DNA of 64,000 nucleotides from Metabacillus niabensis (GCF_020524345.1 NZ_JAIVLH010000001.1:1-64000); one strand, 5' to 3'; counted from the stretch's first letter, positions 15,831 to 26,547 are shown. Program-made: numbers and translations. The notes: generated by a model not told the origin, from the sequence alone.

Positions 15831-16104
15831 GACATTACATATATGAAACAAAACGATGACAGAGACTAGTAATTTACAGTTCGTCCATTCAGGGAGAAAA
15901 TGCCGGGACTGAAAGCATTTTTTGGATAGAAGTGAATGAATTCACCTCTCGAGTTGACACTTAGACCGTCAAATAGACGTAAAGGTGTTCCGGTTTTTAC
16001 CGTTATGGAAATGAAGTGAGTTATACTTAGGACAAAATCAAAGTATAGCTAACGAGGGTGGTAACGCGATTTCAACTCGTCCCTTTTATGGGGCGGGTTT
16101 TTTA
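15831..16104 (+). promoter_or_regulatory. T-box leader of pheS-pheT (phenylalanine)
   Basis: The T-box core GAGGGTGGTAACGCG is at 16054-16068, and the terminator arms AACTCGTCCC (16074-16083) and GGGGCGGGTT (16090-16099) end in T6. The Stem I specifier candidate is UUC at 15941-15943 (context GAATTCACC), a phenylalanine codon that fits the genes downstream. Two wobble pairs weaken the terminator slightly. Confidence 0.93.
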
Positions 16105-16154
16105 TTTTGCAAAAAAACCGCTACTAAGGTTTTAAATAAAGGAGGAAAAACAAA

Positions 16155-17189
16155 ATGCAGGAGCAATTAAAACAGCTTCAACAAGAGGCGCTTGAAAAAG
16201 TGGAACAAGCGCAGGATTTAAAAGCATTAAATGATATTCGTGTCGCTTACTTAGGGAAAAAGGGACCAATTACAGAAGTACTAAGAGGGATGGGGAAGCT
16301 TTCAGCTGAAGAACGTCCTGTTATGGGTGCACTTGCAAATGAAGTAAGAGAAGCTATTGCAACATCTATTTCAAGCAAGCAGGAGCATTTAGAACAACTT
16401 GCTGTTGAACAAAAATTAGCAACAGAAACGATCGATGTAACATTGCCTGGTCGTCCTGTAAAAGTTGGTAATCATCATCCGATTACGGCCGTTATTGAAG
16501 AAATTGAAGATTTATTCCTTGGAATGGGCTATCAAATTGCAGAAGGTCCTGAAGTTGAAACAGATTATTATAACTTTGAAGCATTAAATCTTCCAAAAGG
16601 ACATCCGGCACGTGATATGCAGGATTCTTTCTACATTACAGAGGAATTGCTTCTCCGTACACACACTTCACCTGTTCAGGCTAGAACAATGGAAAAACAT
16701 GAAGGAAAAGGGCCTGTTAAAGTTATTTGTCCTGGCAAGGTATATCGACGTGATAACGATGATGCGACACACTCGCATCAGTTCACACAGATTGAAGGAC
16801 TTGTTGTTGATGAAAATATCAGCATGAGTGATTTAAAAGGTACACTTGAAGTATTTGCTAAAAAGATGTTCGGTGAAGAACGTGAAATTCGCCTTCGTCC
16901 TAGCTTTTTCCCATTTACAGAGCCTTCAGTAGAGGTTGATGTATCCTGCTTCTCATGTGGTGGAAAAGGATGTAATGTGTGTAAAGGCACAGGCTGGATT
17001 GAAATTCTTGGAGCTGGAATGGTGCATCCAAATGTACTTGAAATGGCTGGCTTTGATTCTAAGAAATACAGCGGATTTGCTTTTGGAATGGGACCTGAAC
17101 GTATCGCAATGCTAAAATACGGAATTGATGATATCCGTCATTTCTATACAGATGATGTACGATTCTTAAAACAATTTAAACGAGCGTAA
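16155..17189 (+). CDS. pheS: phenylalanine--tRNA ligase alpha subunit
   Basis: Catalytic subunit of the alpha2-beta2 PheRS. The N-terminal coiled coil (about 1-85) contacts tRNA; the class II core has [10 protein letters not shown] (motif 2 region), [22 protein letters not shown], and motif 3 [19 protein letters not shown] Cys-rich loop [14 protein letters not shown] (about 270-283), known in Bacillus PheS, may hold a metal. Full length at 344 residues. Ribosome site AAAGGAGG. Transcribed with pheT, 18 bases away. Confidence 0.98.
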   Translation: MQEQLKQLQQEALEKVEQAQDLKALNDIRVAYLGKKGPITEVLRGMGKLSAEERPVMGALANEVREAIATSISSKQEHLEQLAVEQKLATETIDVTLPGRPVKVGNHHPITAVIEEIEDLFLGMGYQIAEGPEVETDYYNFEALNLPKGHPARDMQDSFYITEELLLRTHTSPVQARTMEKHEGKGPVKVICPGKVYRRDNDDATHSHQFTQIEGLVVDENISMSDLKGTLEVFAKKMFGEEREIRLRPSFFPFTEPSVEVDVSCFSCGGKGCNVCKGTGWIEILGAGMVHPNVLEMAGFDSKKYSGFAFGMGPERIAMLKYGIDDIRHFYTDDVRFLKQFKRA

Positions 17190-17207
17190 AAAGGAGGATA
17201 TAATAAT

Positions 17208-19622
17208 ATGTTTGTTTCATATAAATGGTTAGCAGAATATGTTGACCTGTCAGGAATCACACCTGATGAGTTAGCTGAAAAAATTACACGTAGCGGAATT
17301 GAAGTAGAAGGTGTTGACGTTTTAAACGATGGCATAAAAGGCGTTGTCATTGGTCACGTCGTTGAAAAAGAGCAACATCCAGATGCAGATAAATTAAATA
17401 AGTGTCAAGTTGATCTGGGGAACGGTGAGCTTACACAAATTATTTGCGGTGCCAAAAATGTAGACAAAGGTCAGAAAGTTGCAGTTGCCACTGTAGGTGC
17501 AGTTTTACCTGGTAACTTTAAAATAAAAAAAGCAAAGCTTCGTGGGGAAGTTTCAAATGGAATGATTTGTTCCCTTCAGGAGCTTGGTATTGAGTCGAAG
17601 CTAGTTGCGAAAGAATATTCAGAAGGAATTTTCGTATTCCCAAATGATGTAGAAGTAGGGGCAGATGCACTAGAAAAGCTGAATCTAGATGATGCTGTAC
17701 TTGAGCTTGGATTAACTCCAAACCGTGCAGACGCATTAAGTATGCTTGGTGTTGCTCATGAAGTAGCTGCAATATTAGGTCGTGAAGTGAAATATCCAGA
17801 AATCTCATATCAAAATTCTTCAGAAAAAGCATCAGATGTAGTTGATGTAAAAGTAGATGCACCGGAAGATAATCCATTATACATTGCGAAGGTCATTAAA
17901 AACGTAACGATTGCACCATCACCTTTATGGATGCAAACACGCCTAATGGCAGCCGGTATTCGTCCTCATAATAATGTGGTTGATATTACAAACTTCGTTT
18001 TATTAGAATATGGTCAGCCTCTTCATGCATTTGACTATGATCGGTTAGGATCTAAGGAAATCCTAGTTCGACGTGCACAAGATGGCGAAAACATAGTTAC
18101 ACTTGATGATCAGGAACGAACACTTACTTCCGAACATTTAGTGATTACAAATGGAACTGAACCTGTTGCATTAGCGGGTGTTATGGGTGGAGCAAACTCA
18201 GAGGTTCAATCTGACACAAAAACCGTTTTATTGGAATCTGCATTATTTAATGGGGGTCGTATTCGTACAGCTTCAAAAGATCATGGCTTACGTAGTGAAG
18301 CAAGTGCACGTTATGAAAAGGGAGTTGATCTTAATCGTGTCCCTGCAGCTGCAGAGAGAGCTGCACAATTAATCTCACTATATGCCGGTGGAGAAGTGTT
18401 GGAAGGAAATGTAGAAGTTCGTAATGCTTCTTTTGAGCCAAAAACAGTAAGAACAACGGTTGAAAAAGTGAATCGAGTTCTTGGTATGGATATTTCAGCA
18501 GAAGAAATGAAATCCATTCTTGAGCGTCTTCAATTTGAAGTAGTTCTTGATAATACGACATTATCAGTAAAAGTTCCGACTCGCCGTGGTGATATTACGA
18601 TCGAAGAAGATCTTGTAGAAGAGATTGCAAGACTTTACGGATATGATAATATTCCGACAACATTACCTATTGGTCAAGCAATTCCAGGAAAGCTAACAGA
18701 GTACCAGGAAAAACGCCGAAAAGTTCGCCGCTACTTAGAAGGAACTGGCCTTTATCAAGCGATTACTTATTCTCTTTCTAGTGAAGAAAAAGCAGCGAAA
18801 TTCGCTTTGGAAACGGCTGAACTAACAAGACTTGCTCTACCTATGAGTGAGGAACGCAGTGTATTACGATTAAGTTTGCTTCCACATTTATTAGATGCAT
18901 TACGTTACAATCTTGCTCGCCAAATTGATCAGGTAGCATTATATGAAATTGGTTCAGTATTCCTTTCACAAGGCAAAGATGTTCAACCACTTGAAAAAGA
19001 ACGCCTATCAGGCGCTATTACAGGATTATGGCATTCTCACTCTTGGCAAGCTGAGAAAAAGCCTGTAGATTTCTATGTAGCAAAAGGTATTTTAGATGGC
19101 CTTGTCGATTTATTGGGATTAACCTCTCAAGTTGAATACAAGCAAGCGAAGCGCGAGGGGATGCATCCAGGGCGTACAGCTGAGCTTTATCTTGGTGAAA
19201 AGCTTGTTGGTTTTGTAGGACAGGTACATCCAACTGTTCAGAAAGAATTAGACCTAACTGAAACATATGTGTTTGAACTGTCATTAGTAGATTTATTAAC
19301 AACTAATGTAGAGGAAACACGTTATGAAAGCATTCCACGTTATCCTTCCATCACAAGAGATATCGCATTAGTTGTGAATAAGGAAGTTGTAGCAGGTGAG
19401 ATTGAGAAAGTCATCACTGCAGCAGGCGGCAAAATGCTAAAAGAAGTAGCTGTATTTGACCTTTATGAAGGTGATCGTCTTGAAGAAGGTAAAAAATCAG
19501 TTGCATTCTCATTACGTTACTTTGATCCGGAACGTACTTTAACAGACGAAGATGTTACCAAGACACATCAGAAAGTTTTAGATGCTGTAGAAGAGAAGAT
19601 TGGTGCAACTTTAAGAGGATAA
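17208..19622 (+). CDS. pheT: phenylalanine--tRNA ligase beta subunit
   Basis: 804-residue beta subunit, of bacterial length. Domains in order: N-terminal lobe, EMAP-type tRNA-binding domain (about 40-150, [20 protein letters not shown]), B3/B4 editing domain that removes mischarged tyrosine (about 210-400), B5 domain, a catalytic-like core, and the C-terminal anticodon-binding fold ([20 protein letters not shown] onward, about 710-804). Ribosome site AAGGAGGA. Ends the pheST operon, followed by a strong terminator. Confidence 0.98.
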   Translation: MFVSYKWLAEYVDLSGITPDELAEKITRSGIEVEGVDVLNDGIKGVVIGHVVEKEQHPDADKLNKCQVDLGNGELTQIICGAKNVDKGQKVAVATVGAVLPGNFKIKKAKLRGEVSNGMICSLQELGIESKLVAKEYSEGIFVFPNDVEVGADALEKLNLDDAVLELGLTPNRADALSMLGVAHEVAAILGREVKYPEISYQNSSEKASDVVDVKVDAPEDNPLYIAKVIKNVTIAPSPLWMQTRLMAAGIRPHNNVVDITNFVLLEYGQPLHAFDYDRLGSKEILVRRAQDGENIVTLDDQERTLTSEHLVITNGTEPVALAGVMGGANSEVQSDTKTVLLESALFNGGRIRTASKDHGLRSEASARYEKGVDLNRVPAAAERAAQLISLYAGGEVLEGNVEVRNASFEPKTVRTTVEKVNRVLGMDISAEEMKSILERLQFEVVLDNTTLSVKVPTRRGDITIEEDLVEEIARLYGYDNIPTTLPIGQAIPGKLTEYQEKRRKVRRYLEGTGLYQAITYSLSSEEKAAKFALETAELTRLALPMSEERSVLRLSLLPHLLDALRYNLARQIDQVALYEIGSVFLSQGKDVQPLEKERLSGAITGLWHSHSWQAEKKPVDFYVAKGILDGLVDLLGLTSQVEYKQAKREGMHPGRTAELYLGEKLVGFVGQVHPTVQKELDLTETYVFELSLVDLLTTNVEETRYESIPRYPSITRDIALVVNKEVVAGEIEKVITAAGGKMLKEVAVFDLYEGDRLEEGKKSVAFSLRYFDPERTLTDEDVTKTHQKVLDAVEEKIGATLRG

Positions 19623-19630
19623 TATAATGA

Positions 19631-19664
19631 AAAAACGAATCACTTTGATGTGATTCGTTTTTTT
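19631..19664 (+). terminator. terminator after pheT
   Basis: AACGAATCAC (19634-19643) pairs with GTGATTCGTT (19650-19659), flanked by A-run and T-run. Confidence 0.92.
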
Positions 19665-19692
19665 GCGTGAGTGAAAATGTCGTAAGTTGTCG

Positions 19693-19793
19693 AACGGTAG
19701 ATAAATCCTGAAAATCGACGATAAAAACTCAAAAATCGAAGATGAATTTTCATAATCGTAGATAAAACCACAGAATCGAAGATAAATCTAATC
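19693..19793. repeat. degenerate 20-bp tandem repeat, about five units
   Basis: AATCG(A/T/C)AGATAAA-like cores begin at 19713, 19734, 19754 and 19774 (steps of 21, 20 and 20), with a more diverged first unit at about 19693. Consensus is roughly AATCGNAGATAAAANNNCAN. It lies in the gap between the pheT terminator and the convergent rnhC end. It has no spacers of unique sequence and no open frame. Confidence 0.75.
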
Positions 19794-19798
19794 TTTTG

Positions 19799-20731
19799 CT
19801 ACTTCCTGGCAATTTTATTTGCTTTTTCCGTATTGGCAAAATGCTTTTTTGTGATAGATGTTAAAAACTCACTGCCTTTTTTCTGAATGATCTTTGCTGC
19901 TGCAATATCTACTTGTGCACCAGCACCTTTTGGAATGATTACTCCAGCTTTTTGTGATAACTTATCAAATTCCTGAATAAATGAATAACGTGCGATAATG
20001 GAGGCAGCTGCAACCGCAAGGTGAATACCTTCAGCTTTAGTTGAGAAATAGATATTTTCTTTATATACTTTTTTTCCTTGAAGATGCCTAAAATAAACAC
20101 CAGGTTCTGCAAATTGATCAATTAACAGGCCATCAGGCTTTTCTGGTTCAATTTTCTTGAGTAGATGATTAATAGCCTGGTTATGTAAAAGAGCTTTTAT
20201 TTTTCCTTGTGACATGCCTTGCTGTTGAAGTTCATTATATTTTTCATTATGTAATACAAGCAGGCTATAAGGAATGGTTTGAATCAAATCTTTTGCGATT
20301 TCACAAATCTGAGGATCTTTTAGATTCTTCGAGTCTTTCACACCTAATTCTTTCAAAAGGTCAATTTGATTACTCTTAACATATGCTGCAACGACTGTTA
20401 TCGGTCCAAAAAAATCTCCTGTACCAACTTCATCAGATCCAAGGATAGACAAGCTTGATATATTTGCTGGTGGTTGATAACCATTTGGTGCTTTTGCTAG
20501 AGAAGGCTGCTTTTTTATTGTTGGCGCAGCAGTTCCCCATTGTGCTGCCTCTGATTCAGCTGAATTTCCCTGGAAAAGTACTTTTCCAGATTTGTATGCA
20601 GTAATTGTACAGCCATTGACTTTTGCAGAAAAAACTGCTCCAGGTGGAGTTTTTTCTATTTTATTTTTGGTATAATAACTTTCCATTTTGTTTATTTGTT
20701 CAGGCCCTACTTTTATAACGGAATTCGCCAA
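19799..20731 (-). CDS. rnhC: ribonuclease HIII
   Basis: Cuts the RNA strand of RNA-DNA hybrids. The N-terminal TBP-like substrate-binding domain (about 1-85, CTITAYKSGKVLFQGNSAE) is the HIII hallmark. The catalytic domain starts at GSDEVGTGDFFGPITVVAAY (about 98, DEVGTGD acidic residues), with further active-site segments GVKDSKNLKD and LAVAAASIIARYSF. 310 residues, as expected. The start is TTG, preceded by AGAAAGGGTG 8 bases away; no ATG gives a complete N terminus. Encoded against the flanking genes. Confidence 0.95.
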   Translation of the reverse strand: MANSVIKVGPEQINKMESYYTKNKIEKTPPGAVFSAKVNGCTITAYKSGKVLFQGNSAESEAAQWGTAAPTIKKQPSLAKAPNGYQPPANISSLSILGSDEVGTGDFFGPITVVAAYVKSNQIDLLKELGVKDSKNLKDPQICEIAKDLIQTIPYSLLVLHNEKYNELQQQGMSQGKIKALLHNQAINHLLKKIEPEKPDGLLIDQFAEPGVYFRHLQGKKVYKENIYFSTKAEGIHLAVAAASIIARYSFIQEFDKLSQKAGVIIPKGAGAQVDIAAAKIIQKKGSEFLTSITKKHFANTEKANKIARK

Positions 20732-20864
20732 TTTTTACACCCTTTCTAAATAAAAACTAACTATGAATTTTTTGCATTTGTTCAAAAAATTGTCCTTCTT
20801 CCCATATGATAAAGCTTCATGTTATGATATAAATTAGGATTTGCAGGAAATGGAGGATTTATCG

Positions 20865-21122
20865 TTGTCAAAACGTCCTAAGTCTAAAACAACAGTAGAC
20901 ATATATGGTCAACAATTTTCAATTATTGGTTCTGAAAGCACAAGCCATATTCGAGCTGTTGCTGCAATGGTTGATGATAAAATGAGAGAGATTAATAGTA
21001 AAAACCCGTCTCTTGATATAAATAAATTGGCAGTGTTAACAGCTGTTAACGTTGTCCATGATTATTTAAAGCTAAAAGAAGAGTATGAAAAACTCGAGAA
21101 ACAATTATTTGAAAAGGATTGA
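20865..21122 (+). CDS. zapA: cell division protein ZapA
   Basis: Small cytosolic protein that bundles FtsZ filaments. [10 protein letters not shown]-type N terminus ([17 protein letters not shown]), the globular domain to about residue 60, then a coiled-coil tail ([18 protein letters not shown]). The TTG at 20865 has GGAGG 8 bases upstream and gives 85 residues, exactly the Bacillus subtilis length; an upstream open frame to 20841 is non-homologous. Followed after 9 bases by the cvpA-like gene. Confidence 0.93.
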   Translation: MSKRPKSKTTVDIYGQQFSIIGSESTSHIRAVAAMVDDKMREINSKNPSLDINKLAVLTAVNVVHDYLKLKEEYEKLEKQLFEKD

Positions 21123-21131
21123 AGCTGAAAT

Positions 21132-21671
21132 ATGCTAGATTTTGTTTTGTTTATTATTCTATTATTCGGAATATTGGTCGGCTTAAAACGTGGTTTTATT
21201 CTACAGTTTATCCACTTAGCCGGGTTTATCATTTCTTATATTGTAGCATACCAATATTTTGATGAACTTGCACCAAAATTAAAGCTGTGGGTTCCTTACC
21301 CGGTATCAGGTGAAGGTCCAACAATATTAACACTACTCAGTGGTGATGACCTTGAGGGTGCTTATTACCGAGCTGTTGCATTTGTATTATTATTCATTGG
21401 GACAAAAATAGTTATGCAGATAATTGGATCAATGCTGGACTTTGTGGCACTTCTCCCCATTTTAAAGCAATTAAATAGGGCTGCCGGATCAATACTTGGA
21501 TTTTTAGAGTCATATCTTGTTTTATTCATTATCCTTTTTATAGCAGCACTTATTCCAATGGAACAAATTCAAAGTGCTTTAGACCATTCGGTATTAGCAA
21601 ATCTTATTGTGAACCACACACCTTATTTTTCTGATAAAGTAAATGAACTTTGGATTCAATACATGTCTTAA
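21132..21671 (+). CDS. yshB: CvpA family membrane protein YshB
   Basis: 179 residues with about four membrane segments: 1-18 (LDFVLFIILLFGILVGLK), 24-43, about 80-100 (AVAFVLLFIGTKIVMQIIG) and 130-150 (SYLVLFIILFIAALIP). The LKRGF motif after the first segment and the AGSILGF motif near residue 115 are typical of the colicin V production family. The function in Bacillus is unknown. Probably cotranscribed with zapA. Confidence 0.85.
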   Translation: MLDFVLFIILLFGILVGLKRGFILQFIHLAGFIISYIVAYQYFDELAPKLKLWVPYPVSGEGPTILTLLSGDDLEGAYYRAVAFVLLFIGTKIVMQIIGSMLDFVALLPILKQLNRAAGSILGFLESYLVLFIILFIAALIPMEQIQSALDHSVLANLIVNHTPYFSDKVNELWIQYMS

Positions 21672-21792
21672 AAGAGGCTGACTTAAAAAGGGTAATTCCT
21701 TCATCACTCGTATATATTGACTACATCCAAGTTTTGTAGAATATATAATGGTGCAGGTGGACGTACTCTTAGTTTAAGTCAGTCTCTTTTTC
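21670..21792 (+). terminator. long-stem terminator-like element after yshB
   Basis: AAAAGAGGCTGACTTAAA (21670-21687) pairs with 21773-21790 (18 pairs, one wobble) and runs into T6. The 85-base interior contains a second hairpin, ATATATT-CTACA against TGTAG-ATATAT (about 21711-21746). The stem starts at the yshB stop codon. A MITE-like origin is possible. Confidence 0.7.
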
Positions 21793-21882
21793 CGACTACC
21801 GTAAGAAGTGACGTAAAATTGTACTTTTTCGTAAATATTTGTATCATTTTTATAGAAAGTGCTAGATAAAGAGGTGGAATAA

Positions 21883-23607
21883 ATGAACATTCATAAAAAA
21901 GATGTTATCCGATTATTAGAAAAGATTGCTGTTTTAATGGAATTAAAAGGGGAAAATCCTTTTAAGATATCTGCGTTTCGAAAAGCAGCTAACGCTTTAG
22001 AAGTGGATGATAGAAGCTTAGCTTTAATTGATGATTTTACGAAAATTCCCGGTATAGGAAAAGGGACTTCAGCTGTCATTAAAGAATTTGTCGAAACGGA
22101 AAAATCAGAAGTTCTTGAGCAATTACAGGAGGAAGTACCTGCAGGTCTTCTCCCTTTATTAAAACTGCCAGGTTTAGGTGGTAAAAAGATTGCAAAGCTA
22201 TATAAGGAATTACACATCGATAGTGTTGAAGCGCTTAAAATAGCCTGTGAAGAAAATAAAATACAAAGTTTAGCGGGATTTGGAAAAAAATCAGAAGAAA
22301 AGATTTTAGCTGCAATTGAAGAAATGGGAAGTCGTCCAGAACGCTTACCAATTTCATTTATGCTTCCAATTGCACAGGAAATTGAGTCATATCTTGAGAA
22401 ATGTAAGGATATTGAAAGCTACTCACGAGCTGGCAGTCTGAGACGTATGCGTGAAACAATTAAAGATTTAGATTTTATTATATCGACAAATGAACCCAAG
22501 CATGTAAGGGACCAACTGTTGAACATACCAAATATTTCGGATGTTATCGCAAGCGGTGATACAAAGGTGTCTGTCCAGCTTACATATGACTATGAGGTAA
22601 GTGTAGATTTTAGACTAGTTAAACCAGCGGAATTTGCCACGACTCTGCATCATTTCACAGGATCGAAGGATCATAATGTCAGAATGAGACAGCTTGCGAA
22701 AGACCGTGGAGAAAAGATTAGTGAGTATGGAGTAGAAAATGTTGCGACAAATGAAATGAAAACATTTGAAACAGAAGAGGAATTTTATCAGTATTTTAAT
22801 CTTCCTCATTTCTCTCCAGAAATTAGAGAAGATGGAACAGAGGTTGATTCTTTCCATCATGACATCAAGCTTGTACGCTTGGAGGATATAAAAGGAGATC
22901 TTCATATGCACTCTACATGGAGTGATGGAGCTTTTACTATTCGCGAAATGGTTGAAGCGTGTCGCAAAAAAGGGTATCGTTATATCGCCATTACGGACCA
23001 TTCCCAATATTTAAAGGTAGCAAATGGATTAACACCTGAGAGACTAAGAGCTCAACGACAGGAAATAGATGCCTTAAACGAAGAATATGATGATATTACA
23101 ATTCTTGCCGGAGTTGAGATGGATATTTTGCCTGATGCTACATTGGATTATGATGACGAATTGCTAGCCGAGATGGATCTTGTAATTGCCTCCATTCATT
23201 CAAGTTTTTCTCAATCACAGGAAGTGATTATGGAACGATTAAAAACAGCATTACATAATCATCATGTTGACATCATAGCACATCCAACTGGTCGAATCAT
23301 CGGCAAACGAAAAGGTTATGATGTAAACATAGATTTGCTAATTCAACTTGCAAAGGAAACAGACACAGCATTAGAGTTAAATGCGAACCCTCAGCGTTTA
23401 GACTTGAGTGCAGAACATATTCGCAAAGCCCAAGAAGCGGGTGTGAAAGTTGTCATTAATACAGATGCACATAATATAGAAATGTTAGATGATATGGGTA
23501 TTGGTATTTCTACAGCCAAAAAAGGCTGGATTGAACGTGATACGGTTATTAATACATGGGACATTGACCAGCTAAAAGCATTTTTAAACAGACATCATAA
23601 GGAATAG
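21883..23607 (+). CDS. polX: DNA polymerase/3'-5' exonuclease PolX
   Basis: Family X repair polymerase fused to a PHP phosphoesterase domain. The N-terminal part has helix-hairpin-helix segments (FTKIPGIGKGTSAVIKE, LKLPGLGGKKIAKLYKEL) and the nucleotidyltransferase region AGSLRRMRETIKDLDFII (about 185-203, paired aspartates). The PHP domain begins at GDLHMHSTWSDGAF (about 335) and continues through ITDHSQYL, AGVEMDIL, SIHSSF, AHPTGR and NTDAHN, giving the metal-binding histidines and acids of the exonuclease. 574 residues against about 570 in Bacillus subtilis. It fills short gaps in base-excision repair. Confidence 0.95.
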   Translation: MNIHKKDVIRLLEKIAVLMELKGENPFKISAFRKAANALEVDDRSLALIDDFTKIPGIGKGTSAVIKEFVETEKSEVLEQLQEEVPAGLLPLLKLPGLGGKKIAKLYKELHIDSVEALKIACEENKIQSLAGFGKKSEEKILAAIEEMGSRPERLPISFMLPIAQEIESYLEKCKDIESYSRAGSLRRMRETIKDLDFIISTNEPKHVRDQLLNIPNISDVIASGDTKVSVQLTYDYEVSVDFRLVKPAEFATTLHHFTGSKDHNVRMRQLAKDRGEKISEYGVENVATNEMKTFETEEEFYQYFNLPHFSPEIREDGTEVDSFHHDIKLVRLEDIKGDLHMHSTWSDGAFTIREMVEACRKKGYRYIAITDHSQYLKVANGLTPERLRAQRQEIDALNEEYDDITILAGVEMDILPDATLDYDDELLAEMDLVIASIHSSFSQSQEVIMERLKTALHNHHVDIIAHPTGRIIGKRKGYDVNIDLLIQLAKETDTALELNANPQRLDLSAEHIRKAQEAGVKVVINTDAHNIEMLDDMGIGISTAKKGWIERDTVINTWDIDQLKAFLNRHHKE

Positions 23608-23666
23608 CAAACTATATTTATGATGGAATATTGAAGGTCTGTGTAATTATTAGGAGGTAGACCGAA

Positions 23667-26027
23667 TTGCAACAGAAAGTTTTGCATGTACTTGAATATG
23701 AAAAAGTGAAAGAGCAGCTTATTAAGCATGCTTCATCAACACTTGGCAAAGAAAAAGTAAAAGCGCTTGTACCTTCTAGTGAGTACCAAGAAGTGGCTGT
23801 TTCTCAGGAGCAAACAGATGAGGCGGCAAAAGTACTCCGATTAAAAGGGAATATCCCATTGGGTGGACTTGTTGACATTAGAGCAACAGTCAAGCGAGCA
23901 AAAATCGGCGGAATGCTCAGTTCAGTTGAGCTTATTGAAGTTGCAGGCACATTATATGCTGGCAGGCAAATGAAACGTTTTATTGAAAAAATGATAGAGG
24001 AAGAAATTGAATTATCTCATTTGCCAATCTTTGCCGAGCAAATTGTTGTCATTCATGATTTGGAGAGAAGGATCTCCGAATGTATAGATGATAATGGGTA
24101 TGTATTGGACAGTGCAAGTGAAACATTAAAGGGCATTCGCCAGCAGCTTAGAACAACCGAGGCAAGAGTAAGAGATAAACTAGAATCAATGATTCGTTCT
24201 TCAAATGCATCAAAAATGCTCTCTGATGCGATCATTACGATTCGAAATGACCGTTTTGTATTGCCTGTAAAACAGGAGTATAGAGGATCATACGGTGGGA
24301 TCGTTCATGACCAATCCAGTTCAGGGGCAACTCTTTTTATCGAACCGCAAGTCGTGGTTGACCTAAATAACACCCTTCAACAAGCAAAAGTGAGGGAAAA
24401 AGTAGAAATTGACCGTATTCTAGCAAAATTGTCAAATGAAGTAGCCGAAAATAGTGATGATCTCCTGCAGAATGTAGAATGCTTGGCCAATATGGATTTT
24501 ATGTTCACAAAGGCGAAGTATGCAAAACAAATAAAAGGGATAAAGCCTATCGTCAATCAAGAAGGTGTTATTCGCTTGTTTAAAGCAAGACACCCGCTTT
24601 TACCTGAAAGTGAAGTTGTTCCGAATGATATTGAATTAGGTACAGACTTTACAACCATAGTTATTACAGGACCGAATACCGGTGGTAAGACCGTTGCACT
24701 TAAAACACTTGGATTATGTACATTAATGGCGCAATCAGGTTTACACATTCCGGCACTTGACGGATCAGAGGTTGCGGTCTTCAAGGCAGTTTATGCAGAT
24801 ATCGGTGACGAACAATCGATTGAACAAAGCTTAAGTACATTTTCTTCACATATGGTTAATATTGTTGATATCCTTCATAAAGTAGATGACCAAAGTCTTG
24901 TGTTATTTGATGAGCTTGGAGCCGGAACAGATCCACAAGAAGGGGCTGCGCTTGCTATCTCCATATTGGATGAAGTGTACAGCCGTGGAGCGAGAGTGGT
25001 TGCAACAACTCATTATCCGGAGTTAAAAGCGTACGGATATAACCGAAATGGAGTCATTAATGCAAGTGTAGAATTTGATATCACAACTTTGAGCCCAACA
25101 TATAAACTTTTAATAGGTGTCCCGGGCCGCAGTAATGCGTTTGAAATCTCAAAACGACTGGGCCTGCAGGAAAATGTTATACAAAAGGCAAGGTCACAAA
25201 TGAGTGATGAAAGCAATGAAGTAGACACGATGATTGCTTCATTAGAATCCAGCAAAAAAACGGCTGAAATTGAGTTAATGGAATCAGAAAAAATCCGGCA
25301 TGAAGCAGAAAAACTTCATAAGGAGCTTCAAAGACAGATCATTGAATTCAATGAACAACGTGATGCCCTTTTTGAAAAAGCGGAACGAAAGGCGTCAGAA
25401 AAATTAGAAGAAGCAAACCAGGAAGCGGAAAACATTATAAGAGATTTAAGGAAGCTTCGAAAAGAACAGCATGCTCAAGTAAAAGAGCATGAGTTGATCG
25501 ATGCGAAAAAGCGTCTTGAAGAGGCACAGCCTGTATTCGAAAAATCGAAAAAAGGTGAAAAGAAACAGCCTGTTAAACATGAACTTCTGCCTGGTGATGA
25601 AGTAAAAGTCATTAGTTTTGATCAAAAGGGACATTTGGTTGAAAAGGTAAATGATCAGGAGTGGCAGGTTCAAATGGGAATCTTAAAAATGAAAGTAAAA
25701 GAAAAAGATCTTGAGTATATTAAGAGACCTAAGCAACAGGTGCAAGAAAAGCCTTTAGCTGCTGTTAAAGGAAAGGATTACCATGTCTCATTAGAATTAG
25801 ATTTACGTGGGGAACGATTTGAAAATGCGTTACTAAGAGTTGAGAAATACTTGGATGATGCTGTTTTAGCCGGCTATCCAAGGGTTTCAATTATTCATGG
25901 TAAAGGAACAGGGGCACTTCGAACCGGTGTGAAAGAATTGTTGAAAAATCATCGAAGTGTAAAAAGTACTCGCTTTGGGGAAGCGAGTGAAGGCGGAACA
26001 GGCGTCACAATTGTGGAACTAAAATAG
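23667..26027 (+). CDS. mutS2: endonuclease MutS2
   Basis: MutS paralogue without the mismatch-recognition domains. It has core/lever helices (about 1-320), the ATPase domain with Walker A GPNTGGKT (about 333-340), [16 protein letters not shown]-type Walker B ([14 protein letters not shown]) and [11 protein letters not shown], a long charged coiled coil (about 510-640), and the C-terminal Smr nuclease domain ([30 protein letters not shown]). In Bacillus it acts at collided ribosomes or recombination intermediates. Start is TTG with TTAGGAGG 9 bases upstream. 786 residues, as expected. Its stop overlaps the beginning of an upstream extension of yshE. Confidence 0.96.
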   Translation: MQQKVLHVLEYEKVKEQLIKHASSTLGKEKVKALVPSSEYQEVAVSQEQTDEAAKVLRLKGNIPLGGLVDIRATVKRAKIGGMLSSVELIEVAGTLYAGRQMKRFIEKMIEEEIELSHLPIFAEQIVVIHDLERRISECIDDNGYVLDSASETLKGIRQQLRTTEARVRDKLESMIRSSNASKMLSDAIITIRNDRFVLPVKQEYRGSYGGIVHDQSSSGATLFIEPQVVVDLNNTLQQAKVREKVEIDRILAKLSNEVAENSDDLLQNVECLANMDFMFTKAKYAKQIKGIKPIVNQEGVIRLFKARHPLLPESEVVPNDIELGTDFTTIVITGPNTGGKTVALKTLGLCTLMAQSGLHIPALDGSEVAVFKAVYADIGDEQSIEQSLSTFSSHMVNIVDILHKVDDQSLVLFDELGAGTDPQEGAALAISILDEVYSRGARVVATTHYPELKAYGYNRNGVINASVEFDITTLSPTYKLLIGVPGRSNAFEISKRLGLQENVIQKARSQMSDESNEVDTMIASLESSKKTAEIELMESEKIRHEAEKLHKELQRQIIEFNEQRDALFEKAERKASEKLEEANQEAENIIRDLRKLRKEQHAQVKEHELIDAKKRLEEAQPVFEKSKKGEKKQPVKHELLPGDEVKVISFDQKGHLVEKVNDQEWQVQMGILKMKVKEKDLEYIKRPKQQVQEKPLAAVKGKDYHVSLELDLRGERFENALLRVEKYLDDAVLAGYPRVSIIHGKGTGALRTGVKELLKNHRSVKSTRFGEASEGGTGVTIVELK

Positions 26028-26041
26028 TGGGGGGGAAGAGC

Positions 26042-26446
26042 GTGAGTACATTTTGGGAGAATGATTGGGTTCAAATTGCTGCCTACTATAGCGTTGTAGT
26101 TCTAAGTATTATTTTATTTTTAACCATTTTTGAACTTGTTACAAAGTATAAAAATTGGGAAGAAATTCAAACTGGTAATTTAGCTGTTGCGATGGCAACA
26201 GGAGGGAAAATCTTTGGAATTGCTAATATTTTTCGATTTTCTATTCAGAAACACGAGAGTCTTTTAGAAATGTTAGGGTCCGGGGTGTATGGATTTGTTT
26301 TACTTTTGTTAGGCTATTTCATTTATGAATTTATGACACCAAAGTTTAGAATTGATGATGAAATTCAAAGAGACAACCGTGCTGTTGGATTTATTTCCCT
26401 TGTTATTTCAGTTGGTTTATCATTTGTTATCGGTGAGGCTTTATAA
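26042..26446 (+). CDS. yshE: DUF350 membrane protein YshE
   Basis: 134-residue polytopic membrane protein of DUF350. Four hydrophobic segments: about 9-32 (IAAYYSVVVLSIILFLTIFEL), 45-65 (NLAVAMATGGKIFGIANIF), 80-100 (LGSGVYGFVLLLLGYFIYEF) and 115-134 (VGFISLVISVGLSFVIGEAL). The conserved GNLAVAMATGGKI and FDEIQRDN-like (IDDEIQRDNRAVG) motifs define the family. Function unknown. The start is GTG 26042 after GGGGGGAAG; the frame extends back to 26027 inside the end of mutS2. Confidence 0.85.
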   Translation: MSTFWENDWVQIAAYYSVVVLSIILFLTIFELVTKYKNWEEIQTGNLAVAMATGGKIFGIANIFRFSIQKHESLLEMLGSGVYGFVLLLLGYFIYEFMTPKFRIDDEIQRDNRAVGFISLVISVGLSFVIGEAL

Positions 26447-26458
26447 GGAGAGTGTAAA

Positions 26459-26539
26459 GTGGAGACGTTGGCGAAAGTGATGTTTGGTTTATGCGGGTTG
26501 TTTGTGTTGATTGGCGTTATTTATTTAGCTTTCTTTTAA
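26459..26539 (+). CDS. 26-residue hydrophobic small protein (new small ORF)
   Basis: GTG-started ORF, 26 codons, translated VETLAKVMFGLCGLFVLIGV then IYLAFF. After a short polar start it is one continuous membrane helix. It has AAGGAGAG about 7 bases before the GTG, begins 12 bases after the yshE stop, and is followed by the operon terminator after 8 bases, so it sits inside the yshE transcript. I know no family for it. Evidence is the ribosome site, position and helix character; codon-level conservation is untested. Confidence 0.55.
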   Translation: METLAKVMFGLCGLFVLIGVIYLAFF

Positions 26540-26547
26540 ATACAAGT

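Noticed and set aside
19693-19793. CRISPR array
   Set aside because: Repeat units are contiguous with no unique spacers, units are degenerate, and there are no cas genes nearby.
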